A DNA stretch of 52,352 nt from Coriobacteriia bacterium (GTDB lineage: Bacteria > Actinomycetota > Coriobacteriia > Coriobacteriales > Eggerthellaceae): positions 1 through 52,352 of the forward strand of contig JAUNCQ010000005.1 of NCBI GenBank assembly GCA_030526515.1, given 5' to 3'. Both the position numbers and the translations under genes were made by a program. Numbering within the stretch: the first letter of the stretch is position 1; each line of letters starts with the position of its first letter. A model generated the notes under the pieces. That model worked only from the letters and a program-made list of their open reading frames with translations, ran no database searches and had not been told where the DNA came from. This document shows positions 42,889 through 51,241 of the stretch, piece by piece.

Positions 42889-43476
42889 TTAGCGCTGGGC
42901 GAAGGCCCTGCCTGCTGCGAACGCCTTCAAGTTGGCGTCCACGAACTTCTCCGGCACGCGCTGCTTGATGCACTCAACCCAGGTCTCCTCCGTGAAGTCC
43001 AGGCTGGCGGACAGGGCGCCCAGCAGGACCACGTTGGCAGCCTTGGCGGTGCCGGCTTCTGCGGCCAGCGGAGCAGCGGGGATCAGGACGGCGCCTTCGG
43101 CCTCCAGGTCCTGGTTCATGCGGGGCGGCATGGCAGCCTTGCCGGTGGCAACGGACTGGGGCTTGATGACCTCGTCGTTCACCAGCAGGAAGCCGCCTTT
43201 CTTCAGGAACGGCAGGTTGCGCAGGGCCTCCATCTTCTCGAAGGAGACCACGCAGTCGCAGCAGCCCTTGTCGGCAACCATGGACTTCACGTCCTTGCCG
43301 AAACGGACCACGGTGGTGACGGCACCGCCGCGCTGGGACATGCCGTGAATTTCGCTCACCTTCACCTGAACGCCCGAAGCCATGGCGGCGCGGGCCAGCA
43401 GGTCGGCGGCAAGGATGGTGCCCTGGCCGCCCACGCCGCACAGGAGCACGGTGGTGGTTTCATGGGAGTTCAGCAT
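42889..43476 (-). CDS. iorB: Indolepyruvate:ferredoxin oxidoreductase, beta subunit
   Basis: IorB (195 residues) is the small (gamma-type) subunit of indolepyruvate oxidoreductase. GVGGQGTILAADLLARAA, SEIHGMSQRGGAV and LLVNDEVIKPQSV are typical. The enzyme converts arylpyruvates from aromatic amino acids to aryl-acetyl-CoA and CO2, reducing ferredoxin. The ATG overlaps the iorA stop by one base (TAATG), so subunit amounts are coupled. Confidence 0.94.
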   Translation of the reverse strand: MLNSHETTTVLLCGVGGQGTILAADLLARAAMASGVQVKVSEIHGMSQRGGAVTTVVRFGKDVKSMVADKGCCDCVVSFEKMEALRNLPFLKKGGFLLVNDEVIKPQSVATGKAAMPPRMNQDLEAEGAVLIPAAPLAAEAGTAKAANVVLLGALSASLDFTEETWVECIKQRVPEKFVDANLKAFAAGRAFAQR

Positions 43477-45218
43477 TAGCGGGCTCCTTCCATCTGCTCG
43501 ATTGCCTTGAAGCCGCAGTACTGGGCGCACTGGCCACAGCCGATGCACTGGGCGGTGTCGATGCTGGCCAGGCCAGATTCGGGATCGCGGGCGATGGCCG
43601 GGCAGCCCAGGGAGGTGCAGACGCCGCAGCCGGTGCAGGCGCCGTTCACCAGGTAGGGAGCCTTGCGGGTGCGGTCCAACAGCACGCAGGGGCTGCGGAA
43701 CACCAGCACTGACAGCTCGTCGCTGCGGGTGGCTTCCTTGATGGCCGTGCGGACGGCCTTCATGTCGTTGGGGTCGATGGTGCGAACGTCCTCAACGCCC
43801 AGCGCGCGGACCACGCCCTCCAGGTCCAACTCACGGCTGGGACGGTTCTGCAGGGTCTGGCCGTTGAAGGGATTGCCCTGACGGCCGGTCATGGCGGTGG
43901 TGCGGTTGTCCAGCACGCAGATGGTGCCTGCGCCGCGGTTGTACACGGTGCTGATCAGGGAGCTCAGGCCGGAGTGGCCGAAGGTGGAGTCGCCGATCAC
44001 CGCGCACACGGGCCTGTGCTCGGTGCCCTCCAGGGCAAGCTCGAAGCCGTGGGCCATGGAAACGGAGGCGCCCATGTCCACGCAGGTGTCCATGGCGGAA
44101 AGGGGCGGCAGGGCACCCAGGGTATAGCAGCCAATGTCGCCGGTGACGATGGCCTTGGCACGGGCCAGCTCCTTGAACACCAGGCGGTGCGGGCAGCCCG
44201 GGCACAGCGCCGGCGGGCGGCCGGGCAGGTTAGCGGGGGCGTCGGTGAACTCCGGTGCCTCCTTGCCGAAGGCGACGCGGATCAGACCCGGGGTCAGCTC
44301 GCCGTCACGGGGCAGGCCGCAGGGGAACTCCGCGACCTCCACGCCGCAGGCGCGCACGGCCTGGGTCAGGTAGTCGGAGCCCTCCTCCACCACGTACAGG
44401 TCCTGGACGGAGGCGGCGAAGTCGCGGATGGACTGCGGGCACAGGGGCCAGGTCACGCCCAGCTTCAGGACGGAAGCCTCGGGCATGGCCTCGGACACAT
44501 GCTGGTAGGCGGCGCCGGCACAGATGATGCCCAGCTTGCCTTCGCCCTGGAAGACCTTGTTGTACTCGCAGGCACCGGCCCATTCGGCCAGCTCGGCATC
44601 GCGCTGCAGCTGCACCTTGCGGCGGGGCTTGGCGAAGGCAGGCATCATGACCCACTTCTGGGGGTTGGACTCGTAGGGCTTCAGCTCGACCTCAGCACGC
44701 TCGCCAGTCTGGACCGGGGTCTTGGTGTGGCTGATGCGCACGGAGGAGCGGATGAAGAACGGCACGTCGAAGCGCTCGGAAAGGTCATAGGCGGCCTTGG
44801 TGAACGCATAGGCCTCCGCTGCGTCGGCCGGGTCCATCATGGGAATATGGGCAGCCTGGGCGTAGAAGTGGGAGTCCTGCTCGTTCTGGGAGGAGTACAT
44901 GCCCGGGTCGTCGGCTGCCAGGATGACGAAGCCGCCGTTGACGCCGGTGTAGGCAGCCGTGAACAGCGGATCGGCTGCCACGTTCACGCCCACGTGCTTC
45001 ATGGTCGCCAGGACGCGGGCGCCGGCAGCAGAAGCGCCGATGCCCACCTCAAGGGCCACCTTCTCATTGGTGCACCACTCGGCGTACACGCCTTCCTTCT
45101 TCGCGAAGTTCTCCAGCGTTTCCGTGGAGGGGGTACCCGGGTACGCCACGCCCACGCGGACGCCTGCTTCCCAAGCGCCCTGGGCAATGGCCTCATTGCC
45201 AGAAAGTAGTTCCATCAT
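43476..45218 (-). CDS. iorA: Indolepyruvate:ferredoxin oxidoreductase, alpha subunit
   Basis: IorA (580 residues from ATG 45218; ATG 45215 is equally possible) holds the thiamine diphosphate and the electron path. The N-terminal domain has GNEAIAQGAWEAGV and YPGTPSTE; the TPP-binding domain has GDIGCYTLG, GDSTFGHSG and LDNRTTAMTG; the C-terminus carries two 4Fe-4S motifs, CTGCGVCTSLGCP and CIGCGQCAQYC. Reduced ferredoxin from this reaction can feed the Ech hydrogenase encoded at the right end. GAAGGGA lies before the start. The FHA gene stop is 25 bp upstream. Confidence 0.96.
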   Translation of the reverse strand: MMELLSGNEAIAQGAWEAGVRVGVAYPGTPSTETLENFAKKEGVYAEWCTNEKVALEVGIGASAAGARVLATMKHVGVNVAADPLFTAAYTGVNGGFVILAADDPGMYSSQNEQDSHFYAQAAHIPMMDPADAAEAYAFTKAAYDLSERFDVPFFIRSSVRISHTKTPVQTGERAEVELKPYESNPQKWVMMPAFAKPRRKVQLQRDAELAEWAGACEYNKVFQGEGKLGIICAGAAYQHVSEAMPEASVLKLGVTWPLCPQSIRDFAASVQDLYVVEEGSDYLTQAVRACGVEVAEFPCGLPRDGELTPGLIRVAFGKEAPEFTDAPANLPGRPPALCPGCPHRLVFKELARAKAIVTGDIGCYTLGALPPLSAMDTCVDMGASVSMAHGFELALEGTEHRPVCAVIGDSTFGHSGLSSLISTVYNRGAGTICVLDNRTTAMTGRQGNPFNGQTLQNRPSRELDLEGVVRALGVEDVRTIDPNDMKAVRTAIKEATRSDELSVLVFRSPCVLLDRTRKAPYLVNGACTGCGVCTSLGCPAIARDPESGLASIDTAQCIGCGQCAQYCGFKAIEQMEGAR

Positions 45219-45242
45219 GTTCCCTTCGGTTCGCAAAGCGCC

Positions 45243-45692
45243 TTAGTCCTGCTCGAATACCAGGCAGAAGACGCCGATCTGAATCTGATCGCCGGGAGCC
45301 AGCGTCGCGGACTCCACCGGGCGGTTGTTCACCCACAGGCCGTTGTAGGAGTTGGTGTCCTCCATCTTGAAGAAGTCGCCGTCAGCATAGATGCGGGCAT
45401 GCTGGCGGGACACCGTCATGTCGTTCAGGAAGATGTCGCAGTGGGGATTTCGTCCCACGACCTGCTCTTTGGCGGGCAGGTCGTAGACCATGCCGATCTG
45501 CGGGCCCTTCACCACGCGCAGGCGGGAGCGCAGCACGGACGGGATGTTCAGCGATGCGCGGATAGGCTCGGACTCGGGAGCGCCGATGGCCTGGAAGCGC
45601 TGGGTGCTGCCGGGAAGGTTGTAGCCGCATGCCTGGCATGCCGCCCATTCCGGGGAAACGGCGTTACCGCAAATGGGGCACGTTTCGCTCAT
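45243..45692 (-). CDS. Zinc-ribbon FHA-domain protein
   Basis: A 149-residue protein with an N-terminal zinc ribbon (CPICG and CQACG) and a C-terminal FHA domain (about 65-147) with the phosphothreonine-binding elements VVGRNPHCDIFLND, VSRQHARI and NSYNGLWVNN. FHA domains read phosphothreonine set by Ser/Thr kinases. No kinase is in the window. It lies between dacF and iorA. The combination zinc ribbon plus FHA parallels the zinc-ribbon/PASTA protein at 1.6 kb. Confidence 0.88.
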   Translation of the reverse strand: MSETCPICGNAVSPEWAACQACGYNLPGSTQRFQAIGAPESEPIRASLNIPSVLRSRLRVVKGPQIGMVYDLPAKEQVVGRNPHCDIFLNDMTVSRQHARIYADGDFFKMEDTNSYNGLWVNNRPVESATLAPGDQIQIGVFCLVFEQD

Positions 45693-45710
45693 GGTTCACC
45701 TGCTTTCTGC

Positions 45711-47129
45711 CTACAGAGAAGACGCAGTGGTCTTGTCGTTCAGCAACGGGGTTTGATTTATCAGCGTATCAGGAGCCTGGGTCTTACCGAACAGCAAGCG
45801 GTCGAAAAACACGCCAATGGCCTCGAACGGATTGGGACCGCGCTGCTCCTCCAGGGCCACCAGGTCAGCCTCGGCAACCACCTGGTTGTGCTGGCTGAAC
45901 ACCAGCTTGCCCACCACGTCGCCCACACGGATGTCGCCGGACAGGTCCTTCATCTGGATCTCCTGGCTCACGTTGCCGTTCAGGTCGAACAGCGGCACCG
46001 TTGCGGAGCTGTTGGACAGGCCCACGGCAAAGGTGGCGTCGGTCCAGCCCGGGTAGCCCACGCGCGCCATGACCGGCACCTCCAGGGTCTGGCCGTTCTG
46101 GTTGACCTGCATGGTCTCAGGGCTGTTGGCCAGGGCGTAATTGACGGTATGACCGTACACCCAGTCAAGCAGGGTGCTGGTGTCGGTGAAGCGCTGCCAT
46201 TCATCCGTGGACTTCAGGACAATGCAGTACACGTCGCGGTCACCGCGGTTGCAGGCGGCCGCGAAGCAGTTGCCCGCCTTTTCGGTGTAGCCGGTCTTCA
46301 CACCGCATAGGCCCTCGTAGTTGCCCAGCAGCTCGTCGGTGGGCTCCAGGCGGATGCCCGCCGGAGAGCCGTCGCGAGTGATCTTGATGGTGGTCTCGCC
46401 CATGGACACCACCTCGCGGAAGGTGTCGTTCTGCATGGCTGCCGCCACCATGGTGGCAACGTCCTTTGCGGTGCTGTGCAGGCTGCCGGTGTACTCGTCG
46501 AAGTCCAGGCCGTGAGCGTTGCTGAACTCCGAGCTGGTCATGCCCAGCTCCTGGGCCTTGGCGTTCATGGCGTCGACGAAGGCCTGGTTGCAGGCGTACT
46601 CGTTGGTGGCGTCGCCGCCGTTGCTGTCAAGCATGCGGCCACCGTAGAACTCGGCAATGGCCTGGGCGGCGTCGTTGCCGGAGGGAATCATGAGGGCCTT
46701 AAGCGCCTCGGCAAGGGTCAGCTTGTCACCTGCCTGGAGCTCAGCGGAGGACTCGCCGATCTTGGCGGCGGTCTGGCTGACGGTGATCACGTCGTCCAGG
46801 GAGCCCTGCTCCAGGGCCACGATAGCGGTCATGATCTTGGTAATGGATGCGATCTGGGTCTCCACTTCGGCGTTTCGGTCGAAGTAGACCTGGCCGTCCT
46901 CGTCCACCACGTAGACGTACTCCGCCGCCACGCTGGGGCACTGGGCCACGGTCAGGCCGCGGGCCTCGACGGTTTCGCCCATTACCAGGTCCGCCTTGCG
47001 CACGTCGGCAAGGGCGGGCACGGTCCAGGCTGCCGTCAGGGCAAGGGTCAGAACGGCGGCCAGCAGAGCCGCCGCAGGACGGGCGGCAACGCGTCGGATG
47101 GGGTGCGTTTCGGGTTTCGGGTATCCCAT
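45711..47129 (-). CDS. dacF: D-alanyl-D-alanine carboxypeptidase, DacF/PBP5 type
   Basis: A 472-residue penicillin-binding protein of low molecular mass. A signal peptide lies at the N-terminus (RPAAALLAAVLTLALTAAWTVPALA). Catalytic motifs are SITK (SxxK), SGN (SxN) and KTG in the order of S11 peptidases, and a C-terminal beta domain follows. It trims the terminal D-Ala of peptidoglycan stem peptides outside the membrane. Start 47129 (MGYPKPETH) has GAAAGGAAA upstream. There is no obvious C-terminal membrane anchor, unlike many DacA proteins. It stands in an envelope gene group with the VanW-type protein and a PgsA enzyme. Confidence 0.92.
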   Translation of the reverse strand: MGYPKPETHPIRRVAARPAAALLAAVLTLALTAAWTVPALADVRKADLVMGETVEARGLTVAQCPSVAAEYVYVVDEDGQVYFDRNAEVETQIASITKIMTAIVALEQGSLDDVITVSQTAAKIGESSAELQAGDKLTLAEALKALMIPSGNDAAQAIAEFYGGRMLDSNGGDATNEYACNQAFVDAMNAKAQELGMTSSEFSNAHGLDFDEYTGSLHSTAKDVATMVAAAMQNDTFREVVSMGETTIKITRDGSPAGIRLEPTDELLGNYEGLCGVKTGYTEKAGNCFAAACNRGDRDVYCIVLKSTDEWQRFTDTSTLLDWVYGHTVNYALANSPETMQVNQNGQTLEVPVMARVGYPGWTDATFAVGLSNSSATVPLFDLNGNVSQEIQMKDLSGDIRVGDVVGKLVFSQHNQVVAEADLVALEEQRGPNPFEAIGVFFDRLLFGKTQAPDTLINQTPLLNDKTTASSL

Positions 47130-47224
47130 GCGTTTCCTTTCAAGCTCGAGGTTTAAATCAGCACGCACGGCCCGAAGGCCGCGCGCTAAGGGTATGTTCA
47201 GGGCGAAAGCCCCGGCGGCGAACG

Positions 47225-49834
47225 CTATTCGCCGTAATCTTCCGTATAGGACCCGGATTCACCGCCGCCGGTGCCCAGCAGCGTGACCTCGTCCTTGGGG
47301 TCGTACTCGGAAGTGAAGGTGTCCTCGCTGACGATCTCACCGTCGGCGTCCTTCACTATGCGGATGACGGACACGATGGATCCGTTGGTGCCAGTGGTCT
47401 GGAGCTCCGTGTACCCTTCAGGATAGTCGGGGTCCTTCTTGGTGACCTTCTTGAACTTCCGGCCAGGCTCCCAGTCCCCCACCTTCGTTTCCACGGTGTA
47501 GCCGGGGCTGATGCCGTACAGCGCCACCGTCACCGACGAATCGGTGTAGGAGGTGCGCATGAGCACGTCGGACTCCGTGGGGTTGGTCCACTCCAGGTCA
47601 AGGTCGGGCCAGCTCACCGCCGCGTCACGGCCTTCCGGATAGGACGCGATGTAGAGCGAATGGTTGCGGCGCTTCGGCACCGGGAAGCCGGCCTCGTACA
47701 CGGCGTTGAATACCGTAGTGGCCACCTGGCACACGCCGCCGCCGATGGAGTCCACGTACTCGCCGTCCATGATGGAGCCGGCGGCCTGGAAGCCCTTCTC
47801 CTCGGTGCTTTCGCCCGCCACCTGGTTGAACGACCAGCTTCCGCCGGCGGGGCAGATGGAGTTGTTCAGCTCGTCCGCGGCAACATGGATGTTGTTGACG
47901 CGGGCCTCGGTACCGTCACCGGTGTTGTACTCCGTGGTAAAGGAGGAGATCTGCTCGATCACGCCGGAGTCCAGAGCCTCCTGGAACGGCATGGTCTGAG
48001 GGATCGGACCCACGCCCACCTGGATAGTGACGGGGTTGCCGTCGGCTTCCTTGGCACCGTCCTGGGCCGGGTTCTGATCGTCACCGAACAGGGCCACGGT
48101 CAGGTCATGGGCTGCCTGGGGAATCTGGGGCATGGTGCCCTCGCCGGTGATGTGCACGGTAGGCTCAGGCCCGTCGACGGTAAAGCGCACGGTGATGCCC
48201 TTCTTGTCGGCGGTCTGCTTCAGCTGATGCACGATGCTTGCCCGAGAGGCGTTTTCGTCAATATAGGGAACCAGCTCCCAGCCGCCCTTGCGCTCCTGGA
48301 CGCGGGTGGCCACCCAGGACCCCACGTCCGCTGCGCTGGCTTGCCAGCTGGTGTTCTGATACACGATCACGGCGCCGTCGGCGATGGCGTTGTTCACCCT
48401 GTCGCGCACGGCCTCCGCAGCCTCCTGCTCAATGCGCAGGGGCGTGTAGGGCGCGTTGGCCACGAACTCGCCGCAGCCGTTTTCAGAGGTCAGGACCACC
48501 TGGCGGATATTCCCGGACAGCTCGTCGCGGTCGACCATGTAGCCGTCATGGCCTTCGGTGACGGACGCCTTGCCCTCCTCTACCTTGATGTTCCAGTCAA
48601 CACGGGGGTCGCCGATGGTCTTGTCGATCTTCTGGGCGAAATCCTCCACCTTGGCCTCGTCGAAGGTCAGGTCAAGGTCCAGCTTCACGCCGCCGAAGAG
48701 GGCATTCAGGCGACCCAGGAACAGGCCGTCGCCACGACCCACCTCGAAGGCAGCCTGGGAGCGGGCGGCGTAGTCCACCGCAGCGCCCAGCTCAGCCGGG
48801 GTGATGTCCCACTTCTGCGTGTTCGCCTGGACCTCTTCCACGGAAAGCTGCTCTTCGGGGCCCAGGTCCTTGACCTGGCCGTTCTTGACGGCCTCCTTCT
48901 GCTCTTCGCCGGCGTAGATGGTCACGACGCCCTGGTAGATGCGTCCCTGGTACACCTGGGACAGCTTCTCCTGGGCCTGGGCGACCGTCAGGCCGCTCAG
49001 GTCGACGCCGCCCACCTGCACGCCCGGGAGCACCTTGCCCCAGTTCAATCCGGCATCCACGCCAATGAGCAGGACCAGCGCCAGGACAACGCCCAGCACC
49101 AGCTTGACCGCATTGTTCAGGGCAAAAGGAACGTTCGGAGCCTTCGGCCCACCGCCACGACGACCGCCGCCGCGGGTCTGCAACGCAGGAGCGCCCAGGC
49201 TGGGACCGGCGGAGCCGCGTCCCTGACGGGAGCGGCCTTCGCCCTTGGTCCACAGGGCAGGGGTATTGAAATCAGGGGCTGCGGAGCGCTGCTGCCGAGC
49301 ACGCTGAGGCGCGGGGGCCTTTTCAGCCGCTGCGGCCTTAGCGGGCTTGGGACCCTTTGCCAGCCTGCCTGCAGCAGGATCTTTGGCGCCACGCTGCAGC
49401 TTGGGTATAGCAGGGTCCTTCAGGCCCAGGTTCAGCTTGGGAATCTTGGGCAGGGAGTCCAGGCTCAACGGCAGGGACTTCTTCTGAACGGCCTGGGCCT
49501 TCTGATTCTTGGGAGAGCGGGCCCCCTTGGCAGCATGGGCACCCTTCGGCATGTCCTGGACCCTCGATGCCCTGGGCGCAACCTCGGCGGCCTGCTTCTG
49601 TCGCACCCGGGCAGGACGCGCAGACGCAGCAGCCTTCGGAACGGCTTTGGGAGCAGCCTTGGTCGCAGGCTTCGGAGCGGCCTTTGCGGTCACCTTTGCT
49701 GCGGCCTTCGCAGGAGCGGCGCTCTTGCGCTTGGTGGTTCGATTGGCATTGCGCGGCTCCTTCTTAGCCTGCTGCACCTTTACCGAGGTGCGAGCGCGCT
49801 TGTGCGGAGCCGGATTGGTCTTTCCGGATTCCAT
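47225..49834 (-). CDS. VanW-family protein with G5-like end and a long histone H1-like cytoplasmic tail
   Basis: An 869-residue protein. Residues 1-240 are strongly basic and made of Lys, Ala, Pro and Arg with H1-like runs (AKAAAKVTAKAAPKPATKAA) and an RGGGRRGGG patch. One membrane segment is at about 243-265. Outside come peptidoglycan-binding-like repeats (two domains, about 270-600), the VanW domain (about 610-770: EISSF-like start, CPAGGSWSFNQVAG, GGGVCQVATTVFNA, RRNHSLYIASYPEG) and a G5-like module at the end. YoaR/VanW proteins are cell-wall associated but their activity is unknown. The start codon overlaps the stop of pgsA (ATGA). The tail length is unusual for the family and should sit in the cytoplasm, where it could bind DNA or RNA. 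Confidence 0.87.
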   Translation of the reverse strand: MESGKTNPAPHKRARTSVKVQQAKKEPRNANRTTKRKSAAPAKAAAKVTAKAAPKPATKAAPKAVPKAAASARPARVRQKQAAEVAPRASRVQDMPKGAHAAKGARSPKNQKAQAVQKKSLPLSLDSLPKIPKLNLGLKDPAIPKLQRGAKDPAAGRLAKGPKPAKAAAAEKAPAPQRARQQRSAAPDFNTPALWTKGEGRSRQGRGSAGPSLGAPALQTRGGGRRGGGPKAPNVPFALNNAVKLVLGVVLALVLLIGVDAGLNWGKVLPGVQVGGVDLSGLTVAQAQEKLSQVYQGRIYQGVVTIYAGEEQKEAVKNGQVKDLGPEEQLSVEEVQANTQKWDITPAELGAAVDYAARSQAAFEVGRGDGLFLGRLNALFGGVKLDLDLTFDEAKVEDFAQKIDKTIGDPRVDWNIKVEEGKASVTEGHDGYMVDRDELSGNIRQVVLTSENGCGEFVANAPYTPLRIEQEAAEAVRDRVNNAIADGAVIVYQNTSWQASAADVGSWVATRVQERKGGWELVPYIDENASRASIVHQLKQTADKKGITVRFTVDGPEPTVHITGEGTMPQIPQAAHDLTVALFGDDQNPAQDGAKEADGNPVTIQVGVGPIPQTMPFQEALDSGVIEQISSFTTEYNTGDGTEARVNNIHVAADELNNSICPAGGSWSFNQVAGESTEEKGFQAAGSIMDGEYVDSIGGGVCQVATTVFNAVYEAGFPVPKRRNHSLYIASYPEGRDAAVSWPDLDLEWTNPTESDVLMRTSYTDSSVTVALYGISPGYTVETKVGDWEPGRKFKKVTKKDPDYPEGYTELQTTGTNGSIVSVIRIVKDADGEIVSEDTFTSEYDPKDEVTLLGTGGGESGSYTEDYGE

Positions 49835-50505
49835 CAGGCGTCCGCCTTACCCGCAGCCAGCTCTTCCTTGGAGCGCTTGATGCCGAACACACCGCAGACG
49901 GTGTAATAGATAGTAGTGAAGATGCACAGCAGCAGGCCCGCGTACACGAACCAGATTCCCACAGAGCAGGGAGCTCCGTTGAACCCGGGCAGCCAGTCGA
50001 AGCTGCACCAGCCAACGCCCGGGACAATGGGGGCGTTCAGGAGCAGCAGGGCAAAGCCCACGAACAGGAAAGTGGTAGCCAGCTTGCCGGTGAAGATGAC
50101 GGGGACCCGCACCTTCCAGTGCTTGATCAGGACGGCGCCGCCAACCAGCAGGTACAGGTCGCGAACAACCACCAGGATCACGATCCACAGTGGCAGTCGG
50201 CCCACCAGCAGAAGTCCCAGCACGCCGAAGATCATCAGCAGGCGGTCCACCGCAGGATCCAGCAGACGACCAAGCTTGCTGACGGTATTGGTACGACGGG
50301 CAATCTGCCCGTCCAGGAAATCAGTGCAGGCGGCAACGGCGAACACCACGGTTGCGGTGATGTTGGCGCCGCCGATCAGCAGGACCAGGAACAGGGGCAC
50401 CATGCACAGACGAATGAAGGTGATGATGTTGGAGATGGTGAAGATCTCGTCCGTGACCTCCTGCTCAGCCATCTCGACGTTTCCCTTGGGATGCTTGCCC
50501 TTCAT
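49834..50505 (-). CDS. CDP-alcohol phosphatidyltransferase (second PgsA-type enzyme)
   Basis: A 223-residue integral membrane enzyme with the complete catalytic motif (DFLDGQIARR to LGRLLDPAVDR) and five or six hydrophobic segments. It transfers a phosphatidyl group from CDP-diacylglycerol to an alcohol. The other family member in this window is the PgsA-CinA fusion, so this one may make phosphatidylglycerophosphate, cardiolipin or phosphatidylinositol phosphate; the sequence does not decide. I start at ATG 50505 (MKGKHPKG) behind GGAAAGGGGGC. The stop overlaps the VanW start. Confidence 0.88.
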   Translation of the reverse strand: MKGKHPKGNVEMAEQEVTDEIFTISNIITFIRLCMVPLFLVLLIGGANITATVVFAVAACTDFLDGQIARRTNTVSKLGRLLDPAVDRLLMIFGVLGLLLVGRLPLWIVILVVVRDLYLLVGGAVLIKHWKVRVPVIFTGKLATTFLFVGFALLLLNAPIVPGVGWCSFDWLPGFNGAPCSVGIWFVYAGLLLCIFTTIYYTVCGVFGIKRSKEELAAGKADA

Positions 50506-50541
50506 TTCGCCCCCTTTCCTGACCATGTTCTACAACTAAAA

Positions 50542-50559
50542 CCGGGCCCAGGGGCCCGG
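50542..50559 (-). terminator. Hairpin with T-tract upstream of pgsA
   Basis: CCGGGCC (50542-50548) pairs with GGCCCGG (50553-50559). On the minus strand TTTTAG follows the hairpin, so it is a second terminator for transcripts leaving the hydrogenase operon. Confidence 0.7.
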
Positions 50560-50596
50560 ATTTTGAGCACAGTCCATTATACCGATTTGGTAAATG

Positions 50597-50624
50597 GGGG
50601 TAACCCCCAACGGGAGGTTACCCC
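50597..50624 (-). terminator. Terminator after echF
   Basis: GGGGTAACC (50597-50605) pairs perfectly with GGTTACCCC (50616-50624), 7-33 bp after the echF stop on the minus strand. With the hairpin at 50542-50559 it forms a double terminator. Confidence 0.75.
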
Positions 50625-50630
50625 AGGAAT

Positions 50631-51236
50631 TTACTCAGATTCCTTATTCTGCTTTGCCATGAACGCAGCGCGCACCTTCACGGCCTTTTCATAGGGCAGC
50701 TTGGCCAGCTTTGCGTCCATGTCAGGGTCGCCCGTGGGCTCGATGGACGGCTCGGCCGGCTTGCCCTGCTTGGCCATGAACGCGGCACGAAGCTTGACCG
50801 CCTTGTCGTAGGGCAGCTTCGCGAGCTTGGCGTCCATGTCGGGATCGCCCGTGGGCTCCACGGTCTTGGCCTCGCCCTCCGGCTCCTCCTTCTTGGGCTC
50901 GGGCACGGTGATGACCTCCGGCTCGATCTTGGTGGAGATATGCGGAATGTCCGGGTTCATGACCAGGGACTTCTTGGGGCACTCGGACACGCAGTAGCCG
51001 CACTGGACGCACTGAAAGTGGTTGATGGCCCAGGTACGGCCCTTCTTGTCCACCTCGATGGCACCGCAGGGGCAGCGCTTCATGCAGATGCCGCACAGGA
51101 TGCAGGTCTGCACGTCAACGATGACGAAGCCCTTGCGACCAGCCGGCGCCTTCTTCTGCTCCAGGGGGTACAGACACGTCTCGGGCTGCTTGAACAAGGA
51201 GCCCAGGGTCATCTTGCCCAGTTTGAAACCACCCAT
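50631..51236 (-). CDS. echF: Ech-type hydrogenase ferredoxin subunit (EchF) with duplicated C-terminal motif
   Basis: A 201-residue polyferredoxin-type subunit. The start MGGFKLGKMTLGSLFKQPET is typical of HycF/EchF/NuoI-like subunits, and two 4Fe-4S motifs are seen: CILCGICMKRCPCGAI (about 45-60) and CVQCGYCVSECP (about 76-87). It carries electrons from ferredoxin to the small hydrogenase subunit. After a Pro/Glu linker comes a tail not found in the usual EchF: two near-identical 31-residue units at 127-157 and 166-196 (EPTGDPDMDAKLAKLPY...), 39 residues apart. It is the last gene of the operon, 5 bp after echE, with a double terminator behind it. Confidence 0.9.
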   Translation of the reverse strand: MGGFKLGKMTLGSLFKQPETCLYPLEQKKAPAGRKGFVIVDVQTCILCGICMKRCPCGAIEVDKKGRTWAINHFQCVQCGYCVSECPKKSLVMNPDIPHISTKIEPEVITVPEPKKEEPEGEAKTVEPTGDPDMDAKLAKLPYDKAVKLRAAFMAKQGKPAEPSIEPTGDPDMDAKLAKLPYEKAVKVRAAFMAKQNKESE

Positions 51237-51241
51237 GGTTC

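Noticed and set aside
46847-49906. 1019-codon plus-strand open frame opposite dacF and the VanW gene
   Set aside because: Arg/Pro/Gly-rich shadow translation; the minus strand carries SxxK, SxN, KTG and VanW motifs.
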